Below are positions 34,785 to 47,087 of a stretch of 64,000 nucleotides of DNA, in pieces. The translations under genes and the position numbers were made by a program. Source of the DNA: Chimonanthus salicifolius (Eukaryota > Streptophyta > Magnoliopsida > Laurales > Calycanthaceae); NCBI GenBank assembly GCA_013350335.1, contig CM023535.1, forward strand, positions 27,000,617 to 27,064,616, given 5' to 3'. The notes below the pieces were generated by a model, which saw only the letters and a program-made list of their open reading frames with translations, was not told the origin of the DNA and did no database searches. How positions within the stretch are numbered: position 1 is the stretch's first letter; each line of letters opens with the position of its first letter.

Positions 34785-36179
34785 GATAATTCTTCATGTT
34801 TCTATGTTTTGAACTATTGAGAAACTATATTTTTTGTATTGTATCTAAGCATTCATTATGCCCCCTTCCAAAAACCATATGTACTAAATACGTTGACTAT
34901 CAATGATATGATATGGTTTGATATGGTTTGATATGGTTTGATGTGTGCAATGATGTGTTTTGAATACCTTCTATCTCTTGTCTATGGTTAACATGGTTTT
35001 TGTTAAATAGACTAACATTCTGGTTTGAATGAGTTGATTTTGTATTAGCATGTCAGGGAGATAGGGATCGATCTGTGATGTTGCACACATCCTTGGAGTT
35101 TGGGGGAGCACAAAATATGTGTTGTTTAGCACCTGTCAGTGGTCATGACAGTGTAAGGAGGAAGCGTGATGCAAGCTTGGAGAAAAATAAACTTAGAGGC
35201 AGCTAAGTTTATGGGAGAGTACTCTGAAAAAACTAGAAAATATAGCTTACTCCATGGGGAGATGAGTCGAAGAAGCTAAGCTTTGAGAATGGAGGGAGAA
35301 GATTCAAAGGAAGCTAGGTAAATGAGCTTATCCCATGGAAGAAATCAGCTAAGTTGGGAGTTAACTTATTCAGGGATAGATAAAATTGAATGTATAAAAC
35401 ATGCATTAGTCCATGGGGAGATTTAATCAATTTGGATATGAACTTGTGAAAGCACTAAAATGCAAGAAGCATGGGGGAGTGCTTGAAATTCAATTCCTTT
35501 CCACAGATGTATGCTTCCTAATCTTTGTCAATTGTATGAAAAAATGAGGGAGAAATTAATAAAAGCTAAAAGACATCAAAGCCAATTAAAAGGAAAATTG
35601 GTGAAAAATGGGAAGAAGCTTAAGTGCTTGGGCCTTTAGAAAAAGAGAGCCATGAAGGAGAGGAATATTCAAAAGCCAAGGGATATGGGGAGAATGTCTA
35701 TGCTTGGAATTTGGAACCTCAAACTTAAAGAAGATTGAGGGAGGAATATTCAAAAGCCAATGGATATGGGAAGAATGTCTATGTTTGGAGTTTGGGACCT
35801 CAAACTCAAAGAAGATTGGGGGAGAAAATATTCTCAACACTGTTAGCTCAAATAAACTATGGGTAGTGTTGGTGGCTAGGAAATCATGGTGTTTGGGGGA
35901 GCATGAATACAAATCTAATTTAGTCCATGGATGAATATTTGTATTTTGGACTAACCCCTCAAATGATTCTCTAGTGGTGCTTGCTTATGTGCTTGAACAG
36001 AAAAACATGAAACAAAGCAAGCTGAACAAGGATATATGAAGATCATAATCTCGTTTCCCATTTGAATATGTACATGTAATCAATGTAATATATTTTTTAT
36101 TCAAATGAGATGTAATAAGGGTTGGCTTGTAATTGTGTTAGCTTCTAGGTTTTGTCATGAAATTGACAAAGGAGGAGAT
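34785..36179 (+). other. Element A 3' untranslated region and PPT
   Basis: Non-coding. Contains four 'tttgatatgg' units at 34904-34942 and an 84-bp direct duplication at 35658-35741 / 35742-35825. It ends in the purine tract 'aaaggaggagat' (36168-36179), the polypurine primer next to the 3' LTR. Confidence 0.7.
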
Positions 36180-37877
36180 TGTTAGTGCCCCGGATTGCCG
36201 AGTCCCTAAGTTTGTCAATTCCATGACTCGGGAAGAAGCACTTGCTCAAAGCTTGAAGACTTAAGGTGATCAAGATTGAAGATCATACCCCCACCGAATT
36301 GAAGCTCATCGTTATGGCAATCACAAAACAGGTATTTGGCCATAGATGACTTTAGGTGGTACCCACAGCTTAGGAGGACCATTCCTAGGCTTAGTTGAAT
36401 AAATGGTAAAACCATAAAAAGCCTAGAGAGGAAGCTTGACAGTGAATTAGAAGCAAACTTGGAAATATGAATTGAATTCACTGTCAGCTCGACCAGTCGT
36501 TCTCACCGACCCCTCGGTGGATAAGGGATCGACCCATCGTGGTCAAAGACTGGTCGGCCAGTTTGAAAAAGGTTCTGGATCATATAATTGCCATTCTAGG
36601 TATGCCTCTGATCGAGAGTCTCGTATGCACCGACCCCTTTGTGATGAACTTAACAACCTCTCGTGGTCAACGACTCGTCTATGATAACTTATGAGTTCTG
36701 GAACTTAAAACTCAAATGGACTCTCGAGAAAACACACATCTTGGTAATTCAAGACCAATCGAGAGTACCAAGACCGTCCCCTCGGTAAAGGGCGACAGGT
36801 CGTTCTCTGTAAGACTAGTTTCTGGATTTCAAACTCTATCAGCATGGTGTTGCTCCAGACCGAGCCTCTAGTATAGACAAACCTCTCGGTGCCATAACTG
36901 TCGACCCATCGGTGACATCGACATGTCGACCGGGAAATAATAATGTCGTTGGGAGTGCATTTCATGTGCAATGGTCGAGTGGTTGAACGGTAATAAATAT
37001 GAACACCGACCCATCGGTGCCACCGACTTGTCGGTACTGGACAGTTTGAAAAACTGTGTTGACTTCTCTATAAATATGAGTGTTGTGTGATCATTTAATC
37101 ATCTTCCTTGAACTGAGAAGAGTCACACACTCTAAAGAACGATCAAGTCTCTTGTGCCTATACCTGAGAATCATATATAACCAATCTATTGATAGAATTA
37201 GTAAAAGAGAGAAAGAGAAGACGAAAGAAAAGATACCAACTAGGAAAGATTTGGTAAGACCAGCTTCCTAGTCACCCTGAGATTGTGATTGCTCAACGAT
37301 GGCTATAAGGCAGAGCGTCGGGATTAACTAGGGCACACATTGGGTGGATTTTTGAGAAACACACATCATCGAGAAAGAGCTTCAAGGCAAGTAATTCTTG
37401 ATTTTATTTTTGTTTTAAAACCTTTGTCCTATGAAAGTGGATTAAGGAGACTTGGCCCCAGAACCACTATAAAAAATCTAGAGCGTTATCTCTGGCACAT
37501 GTGGAGGGTAGAATTCCACCCGATTGAGTGATGTAGAATTCCTAATCTAATTGTGAGGGTGTAAGTTCCCACTTAATGAATTTGGGGATAGCTCAAGATT
37601 GAGCTAATCCTAACAGTGGATATAGGTTGGCTAACCGAACCACTATATATCTTGTGTCATTGTGCTTGTGGTGTTAGAGCTAATTTCTTTTGTTGATTGC
37701 TTAAATCACATTTGCTAATACACACACACACTTGATTATTGTATTCGCTTCACATAATTAATCAATCAAGTAAATTTTAAAAGGACCAACGATTTTTAGA
37801 TTGACCTATTCACCCCCCCCCCCCCCCCCCCCCCCCTCTAAGGTCAATCGTGTTCTAGAACCAAGGGAGAACTTTCA
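36180..37877 (+). mobile_element. Element A 3' LTR
   Basis: 1698 bp from TGTTAGTGCCCCGGATTGCC to AACTTTCA. The U3 motif cluster (36485-37040) uses the variant CCGACCCMTCGGTG: 'ccgacccctcggtgg', 'cgacccatcgtgg', 'cgacccatcggtgac', 'ccgacccatcggtgcc'. TATAAATA at 37069-37076. A 24-C tract lies at 37813-37836. Confidence 0.9.
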
Positions 37878-38529
37878 ACATTGATATAAATAGAATTGTA
37901 CATGCCTCTCTTTTGAGGAGGGACAAACCAAGTAGGATACAAAATACAATTCGAGATTAGGACTCTCAAGAGAGAGGTTTATATACATCTTAAAGTTTTA
38001 CAAAATGCTTAGCAGTTTTTATAACAAAAATACAAAAGCTGCCAAGGGTGATATCCTACTTTCCATATTCTTTCTCTTATTTTTTCTATTCTCTCCCCCA
38101 TTTTTGGCATCATCAAAAGCAACTGGTGGGGGGCAGGAGAGCGAAGCGGAGGAGCACAAGAGATAGATGCAGCACCAGGAACAAATGCTGGTAAATCAGA
38201 AGTAAAAGCAGATGGAGCAGCAAGAGGAGAAAATACATTAGATGCAGCGGTTGGAGCCTCAAAACCAGGTGGCTTAGATGGACTTGGAGCAGCAGAAGGG
38301 GGTGCAATGGATGGTCGAGGTGACCGCGCTGGAGAAGATCGAGGTACTACATCACCTCTGTGAGCCAAGGCTTGTTCCAGCTTTATCACGTATTGAATTT
38401 TTTTTATTTAAATATTTAGTTGCTTGAATGATCTTGTTGAAACTAATTTGTGTGCAGAATCAATCTTTCCATCCAATGTTTGCAAACGGAGATATACATC
38501 ATCTCTGAACTGATTGAGGTTGTCATTTT
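37878..38529 (-). pseudogene. Relic of coiled-coil/proline-rich ORF
   Basis: Minus-strand reading enters from 45306-45254 and continues across the solo LTR at 38530-45253: SNEPSNQQNRDNISTQN, then DNLNQFRDDVYLRLQTLDGK, a stop/frameshift, then IKLEQALAHRGDV and a Pro/Ala/Ser-rich tail (RSSPARSPRPSIAPPSAAPS, PSKPPGFEAPTA) to a stop near 38009. The frame joins without shift if one copy of the ATTTT duplication is removed, which argues that this was once coding. The coil-plus-proline tail recalls the C-terminus of ORF2 in elements A-C, but no core domain is present and similarity is not shown. The 37878-38000 part holds two small CT-rich inverted repeats. Not a recognised gene. Confidence 0.45.
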
Positions 38530-39695
38530 TATAACGCCCCGCCCTTTTTCACTCGTTTTTTCCCGTAAATTCAGAGTATATATATTTTTTTTATAACAGA
38601 GTAGAGTGATAGAGCGCTGGACGTCACGACGCGAGCTAAGTCCGAACTTCCAAAGTCCGACCCTTAACTGGCCAACCCTATGTGTGTATGGACTCAGTCC
38701 AATAAAATGGTTCACACATAGCAATATCAAGATGCGGAATAAAAATCATAATCTGCGGAATCATAACATTAAAATGCGGAATCATAATAGAACCAAGTTC
38801 TATTCCAATCAGATAGCAAAGTACGTCAAGTCCTTGTCTATAATTAAAACATCAAATAAATCATTCAACCATCTAAGTTATTACATTCCGAAATCCAAAT
38901 ACTCAAAATAAAAGTTCATGAGTAACTTTATTCAAAATTAGTAAAATAAGTCTTCCAAGCTCCTATGCCTGGTCCGTCTTACGTTTTGCGTTCCCCTGAT
39001 TACCTGTATCATCAACTAGGGTACAAGTAGGGCGTTAAAACAACGCGCCCAGTAGGTATTCCAGTTACGGCTAACACATGGTTAGTACAAAACATATATT
39101 ATAACATAATATCCAAAACCATGTAAAATCCATGCCATGCAATGATGACAAATGCAATGAGTCCCACCCATCACATGTACATAAATGTACCACCTATAGG
39201 TCTTCCGGATGCCCCGGCGGAGTGTGGACCCTCCGATTTCTTCCTGATGGAAAAGCACATCAAGGTACACCACATAGGTTTTTCGGACGCCCCGACGGCG
39301 TGTGGACCCTCTGGTTGCTAAATCCTTCACCCCATGACATGCATGAGATGCCAATGAAACACATGCTATTTTATAACATAAACATAGCATTGAAAATCAT
39401 ATTTAAAACACATATTATTTCCTCATATAAAGATAGCATTTAAAATCACATATAAAGCATATCCTTTGAAACATAATCTTATAAAAAATAGGATAAACAC
39501 AAAGTACATAAACCCATGGTTTCAAAGAGGTGGAATCCTACCAAAAACCGTTCATAAGTCCTTGCCTTTTCGTCCAAGATTCGATTACCGATCGCGCACT
39601 GCTTGCGAGATCCCATTACCTTATAATATAATAATAAATCAACACCAAGTCCCACTTGATTACAAGGTTCTAAGTCCATAAACAAAACTCCATGG

Positions 39696-40024
39696 GGTTC
39701 GGCCATACACCATAGCTGAACCCATGGCTTACCATTTTCACAACTATTTACGAAAATGCCATTGTTCATAACCATAGACTTCTTTCTTGCTTAGATTTCA
39801 AATAATCCATTCATACTTCCAAAGCACATAGTCCCATAAATAATTCATGGGGTTCGGCCATACACCATGGCCGAACCCAATGTCCAATGTTCTCACATAT
39901 TTACAAAAATGCCATCCATGGCTTACATAACCAATAATCCGATCATTGCAACATTAAAATCATAATTGATTAAACATAGACCATAATTTGATTCATGGGC
40001 TTCGGCCATACACATGGCCGAACC
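39696..40024. repeat. Dispersed GGTTCGGCCAT hairpins, first group
   Basis: Hairpins at 39696-39722, 39851-39877 and 39999-40024 with arms GGTTCGGCCAT and ATGGCCGAACC. The first and third show mutated arms (atagctgaacc; ggcttcggcc). Confidence 0.85.
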
Positions 40025-41737
40025 CATGATGCCTATGTTTCCATAAATAATATCCACCCTTCCATATTTGGAAGGTTTCCATAACCATCTTCCATGGTCT
40101 ATAAATAGGTACATTCTTATTCCAATGTCCACTTCCAAGAATAGAAACTTTCCCCCTTTAAACTCTTCTTTCTATATTTAGAAGGTTTACAACTTTAGAA
40201 ACTTACTTAATAAGCAACCTCCTTCCATAAATGGAAGGTTTCCAAATTAAGTAAATCCTTCCATAATTAGATTGTTTCCATATATAACCTACTCCTTTCC
40301 ATAATTGGAGTGCCTTCCAATTTAGCAACTTCTTCCATATTTAGACTTCCCTTTTCCATAATTGGATAGTTTCTTAGATTAGAAACCTCCTTTCCAAAAT
40401 TGGATAGTTTCTTAGATTAGAAACCTCCTTTCCAAAATTGGAGTGCTTTCCAATTTAGCAACTCTTTCTATATTTTGGAATCTTTCCATATTAAGCAACT
40501 CTTTCTATATTTGGAAGCTCTCCATATTAAGCAAACACCTTCCATAATTGTATAGTATCTAAATTTAATCCCCATTCCAAAAACAACCCCATGGGGTTCT
40601 GTAACACCCCGATTTCTCAATGAAATGGATAATTACGAAAATGCCCATGGATTTGGTGAATTTAATAATTATGATGTTAAATGAGAAAATGCTGGGCCCC
40701 ATTGCTAAAATTAAGGTCATATGAACTCATTAGGAATGTCAAGTTTGATTGGATGGGCAATTTCTCAATGAAGTGGATAATTACGAAAATGCCACTGATG
40801 TGTTAAATTAATTATTTTATGATGTTAAGTAAGGAAATGGTGGGGCCCATTGCTCAAATTAAGATCATATGAGCATATTATGAATGTCAAGTTTGATTGG
40901 ATGGGTAATTTACATCAATTGGGTCAAAAATGGCTAAATGGGTCAAAGGGCCCAAATGGGACCCATCGGGTCTTACTGGAGTATTTGACCGCTTTGTGAT
41001 TTTAAATTAAATGGGGTTAAGCCTATTTGATTGGAAATCAAGTGGAGAAAAAATGGGTAGGCTTGATCCATATGTAAAAACCAATTAGAAATGACCAAAA
41101 TACTATAATTGGGTCATGGAGTCAAAAACGGGTCAAGGAGCTAAAAGTGGACCCAACGGGTCGAGTTGACTATGGTTGACCGTGTGGACCCTCTAGGGAG
41201 CTAAAACACGAGTTAAATCAGTTGAGTGGGACTGAAGTGAGTTGGAATTAAATCAAGGGTTGAGTTAACTCATGTGCATTGAATGAAATGCATTAATTAT
41301 GGTGAGTTGGACATTGAGTTGAGTGAGTCAAAAATGGAAGTCAAATGGGCTGAAAATTCAGTGAGATAAGTTGATGGCTGAAATACAAAATCAATGAACA
41401 CCATCACTTGGCCAATTTATCATTGCAAAGCCTAAGATTTTCCTCATCTCTCTCTCCCTCTCTCCTCTCTCCAATTCGTTGTTCTTCTTGGCTGGAATAG
41501 CAGAGGTTTTGGCATCAAATATTCAAGCACAAAACAGCAAAAGAAAAGAAGAAATAAAAGGGAGAAAACAAGGATCAAAGACAAGGAGGAAGTTTGGAAA
41601 ATTTGGTAAGTATCTTTATGATATTTTGGTTTAAAAACATAAAACAAGTAGGGTATGTATTGAGCCATGGTCATGGCCGAATACACCAATGTTTAACCTT
41701 GATTATGGAGGATTTAAAATGGTAAAAATAACCATTG

Positions 41738-42677
41738 GGTTCAGCCACCATGAAGGGCCGAACCCCATGTAAGAGATGGCTTGGTTTTCATGTTTTGAAA
41801 CATGAAAACCATGGATTTTGTGGACTGTTTTTGGGTTTTGATTTAAGATTTAAATACATGTTTTAGAATGGTTAAAAAACATGAATCTGATTGACATAGG
41901 GACTGAAGTTTATATGGTCTAAAATCAGTGGATTAAAAGATGGAAATGGACCATTGGGTTCGGCCACTTAGCATGGCCGAACCCCATGAAAACAAGTGGC
42001 TAGTTTTGATGGTTTTTAGAAGTTAAAACCATATAAGTTGGGACTGATGTTAGATGTTTGTAATAGATTTAAAATACATGTTTTAAAGAGGGTTAAAACA
42101 TGGGTTTGGATATCAAAAAAGGTGGAAGTTATGTGGATATTTGGATTGAGTTTTACAAAATGGAAATCATACAAAGTGATGGGCTTATTGGATGGTTTTG
42201 AAAGGTAAAAATATGGTAACATTATACTGTTATCCTATGTCTAAATGAGACCAAAAACATGTTTAAAAGGACCAAAACTATGGGGCACTATGGCTAAGTT
42301 AGGACTCGGAGGTTTAAATAGCAAAGCCATAGGGTTCGGCCATATGTATGGCCGAACCCCATGGACCATGAGCATGGGCTTTATGAATCCATTTCATGGA
42401 AAGGATCGCTGGTTTTAATGTTAGTAAAATTATTTATTGGTAGCAATGGCACAAAGGTAATTATTGATGAAATGACCAAAGATGGTATGATGATGGGGTT
42501 GGATGTATGGACCCAAACCAATATGGTGTGGTTCGGCCATGTAGTATGGCCGAACTCCACCAAGTGATATTTTGAGGATTGAGGTTGTCAATACATTATT
42601 TGGATGGTGTTAATCCAAATTAAAAGAGACCAAAGTTTTAAATGGGTGAGGTTCGGCCATGGGGTATGGCCGAACCC
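41738..42677. repeat. Five hairpins in the plus-strand LTR
   Basis: At 41738-41764, 41957-41983, 42333-42358, 42530-42557 and 42650-42677. Arms are well kept while the 4-7 base loop varies freely (cacca, ttagc, atgt, gtagt, gggg). Confidence 0.85.
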
Positions 42678-42964
42678 CACAAAGTGGATTTTTGGGACTT
42701 AGATTAAGATGGAATCACATGGATGAATGTTTAACTTGCTGTTATGTAAATAAGGTATTGGGATTGCTAGAACGGTGAACAAGCCGTAAACAGAAGACGG
42801 TTCACAAGAGCGGGCAATCTAAGTAATCTAGTGTAGGTTTCCTACCTTTGTTGTAACCACTATTTAATATGTTGTTTTATGTTGATTTTGATATCTTATA
42901 TGATTGTAAAGTATGTTTTTAAATGACATATTTGCATAGACATCTCATGCATGGCATGGGATGA

Positions 42965-43130
42965 TGGTGTTGTAACCGGAGGCCACACTCCGTCGGGGCG
43001 TCCGAAAGACCACTGTGGGGTACCCTGATGATGAGAATCCCATCAGGAGGAATCCGGAGGCCACACTCCGTCGGGGCGTCCGAAAGACCACTGTGGGTTA
43101 CCTTGACGATGAGAATCCCGTCAAGTGATG
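42965..43130. repeat. Two ~90-bp direct repeats with hairpins
   Basis: Units contain 'ccggaggccacactccgtcg', 'gggcgtccgaaagaccactg' and a hairpin CTGATGATGAGAATCCCATCAG or CTTGACGATGAG-AATCCCGTCAAG. Same relative place as the arrays at 6069, 10583 and (inverted) 39190. Confidence 0.8.
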
Positions 43131-43851
43131 GCTGTGTTGAATGGTGATGGGTGGGACTCATTACATGTTCATTTCATACATAGCATGTTTTTATGGAATT
43201 TTGTCACACATGTATTATTATTATACTATTTGCATGTTTTTGACTAACCATGTGGTAGCCCTATTCGGAAATACTACTGGGCGCGTTGATCTAACGCCCT
43301 ATCTATATCCTTAGTGGATGATGCAGGGAAAGGGAAGAACGTGGATCGAGAAGAGGACCAAGTACGGAAACTTGGGCGGTTTGAATGATTGGAATGGATT
43401 ATGAATGGACTATTTTATGGACTTGATATTTGATATATTTGAACAATGTAATTTGGTAATTAGTTATGTTAGCTTGTAATAAGTAGTTAAGATAGATGCT
43501 ATGGTTTGTTTTATGTTGGATGTTTTGATTAAACGATTAGTTAAGATTGATTAGTAATTTTGGAAAATAAGTTATGTACTTTGCTATCTAAGAATGGAAA
43601 ATTGGAATTGTCATAGGTTCTATTATAACCTCAGTTGGATTAAGACTAAGTTAATTTCGCAAGTTATATATGTACCATGTGCGGATCAGTTTTATGGACT
43701 TAGTTCATACGCACATGGGCTTGGCCAGTTAAGGGTCGGATTTAGAGATCCGAACTTAACTCGCGTCGTGACACTCCGTCCCGATCACATGATTATTTTA
43801 AATAAAAAAAAAAACCTCTGAAAATTAGAGTGAAAAGGGCGGGGCGTTACA

Positions 43852-44405
43852 GGTTCGGCCAAACACCATGGCCGAACCCTATGGTTCATGACCTTCATCA
43901 ATGGTTTAGATCCATTAAAATCATACACCAATCCATTAAAATATTTGGTGGGGTTCGGCCATACACCATGGCCGAACCTCACCCCTTCTTTTCATTACTA
44001 TGGATCCAATCATCTTAGCCATATAGAAATCATGGTTCGGCCATGCCATGGCCGACCCACATCCCTATCCAAATCTCCCTTTTTAAAATTATCAAACTCT
44101 CCCATGGGTTTTCATCATTCAAATTTATAAATCTAAACCATACATTCCCATGGTTTTTATCATTCAACCCATCATGAAATCACCATGTCTTTCCATGATC
44201 TAAAATCTAAGAACATAATCCAATGAAATTAATCAAATCTCTCCATGGTTTTCAATCTTCCAAAACCCATGAATTAAGCACTTCTTTCCATGGGGTTTGG
44301 CCATGCACTATTGTTGAACCCTATGGTTCTTTCTTTTCCATTTAAATCATTAAATCATCATCCAAACTTCTTCCATGGGGTTCGGCCAAACACCATGGCC
44401 GAACC
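43852..44405. repeat. Dispersed GGTTCGGCCAT hairpins, second group
   Basis: At 43852-43878, 43952-43978, 44034-44058, 44293-44320 (degenerate) and 44379-44405, in the outer minus-strand LTR. Confidence 0.85.
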
Positions 44406-44656
44406 CTATGGTTCTTTGGTTTCATAAACAACATTATTCAATTAAGATACTAACCTCTTTCCGATTGATTTCCTTGTTCTTCCAATCCTTCTCCTTTCTT
44501 CTCCAATATTTTTCCTTCCCTTTGCTGGCCTAGAACACCTCTTGCTGATTGATTTTTCTTCTCCTTTGTGTATGCCGTGAGCAAGACTTGAAAGAGAGAG
44601 AGGGAGAGGTAAAATTTGGCTATGGTGTGTAAACCAAGCCCCCTTAACCTTCTCTC

Positions 44657-44665
44657 CTTTATATA
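44657..44665 (-). promoter_or_regulatory. Gypsy LTR TATA box
   Basis: TATATAAAG on the minus strand followed downstream by purine-rich 'gagagaagg', upstream of the LTR's transcribed part. Confidence 0.45.
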
Positions 44666-45253
44666 ACCTTCCCTTGATCCAACGTTAGAAAGTTCTTAAG
44701 ATAATCTCATCCCCTCCTTTGGCCGTGCGCCCCATCCTTGCCTTAGATGGCAATTGCCGACCTCCCTTCCTTATTTAGTGGTTGCCGACCTCCCTCCTTA
44801 ATTCCATTTTTATTTAGATTAGATAGTTTCCTTGGTTACCATCTTATGCGCATAACATATAGATTTAATATCTAAAATTCGGCCATGCATAATCTCATTT
44901 GATTTTTGAACATTTTCTTAAGATATGCAAATCCAATTTAATTAAGAAAGTCCCTCTTCAAATATTCTAGCACATCATTGTGGATTTAAAAATCCCACAT
45001 ATCTCTCATGTGCATAATCTATGGATTTCACATTCAAAATTCGGCCATAAAATCTTTAATTTAAAAATTAGATATAATTCATCACTAAATTAATTCAACC
45101 CATTTAAATTTTAATAAAACCAATTCCACCATTGGTTGGGTCCTAATTGGGTCATGCCCCAATTCTTTATCCATTTAAGATCAAATCTAAAATTCACAAT
45201 TGAAAATGGATAACTTTCATAAAAATAATAAATTGAAAATCCGAGGTGTTACA

Positions 45254-45306
45254 ATTTTGAGTAGAGATGTTGTCGCGATTTTGTTGGTTTGAAGGTTCAT
45301 TGCTCG
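45254..45306 (-). pseudogene. Upstream piece of the coiled-coil ORF relic
   Basis: Reads PTSNEPSNQQNRDNISTQN on the minus strand and continues in frame at 38529 once the solo LTR is removed. It ends where Tat-like LTR sequence begins, near 45307. Confidence 0.4.
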
Positions 45307-45346
45307 TAGGTGCATTTTAAATACTCGCAAGTGCACGAATCATTTA
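45307..45346 (-). mobile_element. Tat-like LTR fragment, left of element B
   Basis: The words 'ggtgcattttaaatactcgc' and 'aagtgcacgaatcattta' match 846-893 of the Tat-like LTR. The match resumes right of element B at 53985. Confidence 0.65.
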
Positions 45347-47021
45347 TGCTAGTGCCCCGGCTTGCCGAGTCACCTATTGTTAATTTTGTGACTTAGGTGA
45401 AGGATTACATTGAAGAGAGAACCTCAAGACTCAAGACTCAAGTGTTGGTTGAAGTTTGAAGATTCAACGGATCAACATGTATATGGCAATCACGGAAGGT
45501 AATTGGCTATAAAAGACCTTAGGTGGAACCCATACCTTAGGTTGACCTTGCCTAGGCTTAGATATCACATCTGGGTAATCAACCAAGCCTAGTGAATGTC
45601 TGACTCCAAATCAGAACAATGGACTTAAAATCTCAAACCATTGATTTTGTTGTCATGGCGACACATCGTGTCGACGACCAATCATATATGATAGGGACAA
45701 TCATTCATGGCGTAACAATGCATCGTCTAGATCAACGTGGTTCTGGTTGGAATGGTCAGTCAAACAGATCATGTCTTTGGGTGATACTATAGTCTGGGAC
45801 ATGGCCAATCAATCGGGCCTACAATCTATCGCCCTGGGCTAACAAACTTCTAGTTTGAACAAGGCCTAAGAAAACAGTTTGGTCTCAGGATGATACAATC
45901 TTCAGGCGGCGACCCATCGTGTGGTATAGAACACGATCCATTGGGCGCACGACCAATCTCCAAGACAAGGCCGAAACATCAGCACCACGATCTATCGACT
46001 GGGAAATATTTGAGTTTTGTCTTGACAAGGCACTGTCATGACAGGATAGCCTCAGGCCGATAGTAACACCAACCCACGACCCATCGCTTATGGATGTTCA
46101 CGGTCAATCATGTGGCCGATCAATAGTTAGTGACCATTTTTGTGCCGTTACTGTGCATTTAATGGTCAACGGTCGGGTTGGTGGAAGTCACTTTCGAACA
46201 TGGGCAATCAATCGCCAGTACATAGTCGATTGTGGGTAACTGTGTTTCAGAAATTCTTTTTGCCTCTATAAATACCAGGTTGTTTGGAGAGTTTAAAGAT
46301 CCTTAGAGAACATGTATGATTTGCATCTACCAGAGTTAAACTCCCAATCTCAAAGGAAAAAATCAGTGGCTTATTCTCTCTTGGCTAAACATTTGAAAAT
46401 CATTTAAGAATCCAATCAGTTTAGATTGAGATTAAAAGAGAAGGATTAAGTCAAATTCTAGGATAGAAATTGCTAACCCAATTTTCTATAAGCCCTCCCA
46501 AGGACTGTGATTGCTCAACACGATGGGTCTATATCTTCATCGACATCACATTGGGAGAGACATTTCAAAAGCACTACTCATTTGCAAAGTTCTACATGGC
46601 AAGTGCTTCTAGTTTAGATTTTTACTTTAAAAATCAATTTAACATTGTGAAGTGGACTAAATTTATCTCTTGAACCAATATAAAAAATAGAGGGATATGA
46701 ATTGGGTGAAATTCCCAATCAATTGGATAGGTGGAAGTCCAATTCTATTGTGTTGGTGTAATTCCAACGCTAAGTGAATTTGGATGTAGGTTTATCTAAA
46801 CCGAACCATTATAAATATTGTGTTCATGGTGTTGGAGCTTCGTGTGTGATCTTGCTTAATTGTGTATTCTCTTGTTCACACACATACACTTGATTATCAT
46901 ATCTTAATTCCGCACTCTATATTGCTTAATCAAGTAAAATTTGAAAAGAACACATATTTGGAGATTATCCTACTCACCTTCGCTCTAGGGATAATTGAGT
47001 TATAAGACTAGGAAACTTTCA
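45347..47021 (+). mobile_element. Element B 5' LTR
   Basis: 1675 bp, TGCTAGTGCCCCGGCTTGCC to AACTTTCA (TG then a mutated third base). Motif cluster at 45650-46225 with 'cgaccaatcat', 'caatcaatcggg', 'cgacccatcgtg', 'cgatccattggg', 'cgatctatcgac', 'cgacccatcgct'. TATAAATA at 46267-46274. Confidence 0.92.
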
Positions 47022-47023
47022 AT

Positions 47024-47035
47024 TGGTATCAGACC
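47024..47035 (+). other. Element B primer-binding site (iMet)
   Basis: TGGTATCAGACC, one mismatch to the iMet PBS TGGTATCAGAGC, 2 bp after the LTR end. Confidence 0.85.
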
Positions 47036-47087
47036 CCCATGTTCATTTTAAGGATTTAACCATCCGAGTGATCCAAGTGCTAGAATC

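Larger units (their letters stand above)
40600..43851 (+). mobile_element. Nested gypsy solo LTR (plus)
   Basis: 3252 bp: TGTAACACCCCGATTTCTC at the start, GGGCGGGGCGTTACA at the end, perfect GGTTC duplication (40595-40599 and 43852-43856). It belongs to the same family as the LTR it sits in but points the other way. It entered exactly inside a hairpin: the flanks 'ggggttc' and 'ggccaaacaccatggccg' rejoin to a full hairpin. Inside are five hairpins (41738, 41957, 42333, 42530, 42650) and the '...cgggcgcgttgatctaacgccc' box near the 3' end. Confidence 0.92.
38530..45253 (-). mobile_element. Gypsy solo LTR (minus), host of a nested LTR
   Basis: Plus strand starts TATAACGCCCCGCCC and ends CCGAGGTGTTACA; perfect ATTTT duplication (38525-38529 and 45254-45258). 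Without the nested LTR (40600-43851) it is about 3.47 kb. It carries seven or more GGTTCGGCCAT hairpins, a minus-strand TATA (TATATAAAG, 44657-44665), an AT-rich minisatellite at 40140-40560 including an exact ~36-bp duplication near 40360-40440, and a hairpin-bearing direct repeat near 39190-39310. Confidence 0.9.

Noticed and set aside
31419..36179. Hidden pol (reverse transcriptase or integrase) in element A
   Set aside because: I looked for the copia words around the integrase zinc finger and the RT YVDD motif in the reading frames and saw none; the interior is filled by gag, spacer, ORF2 and purine-rich 3' region.
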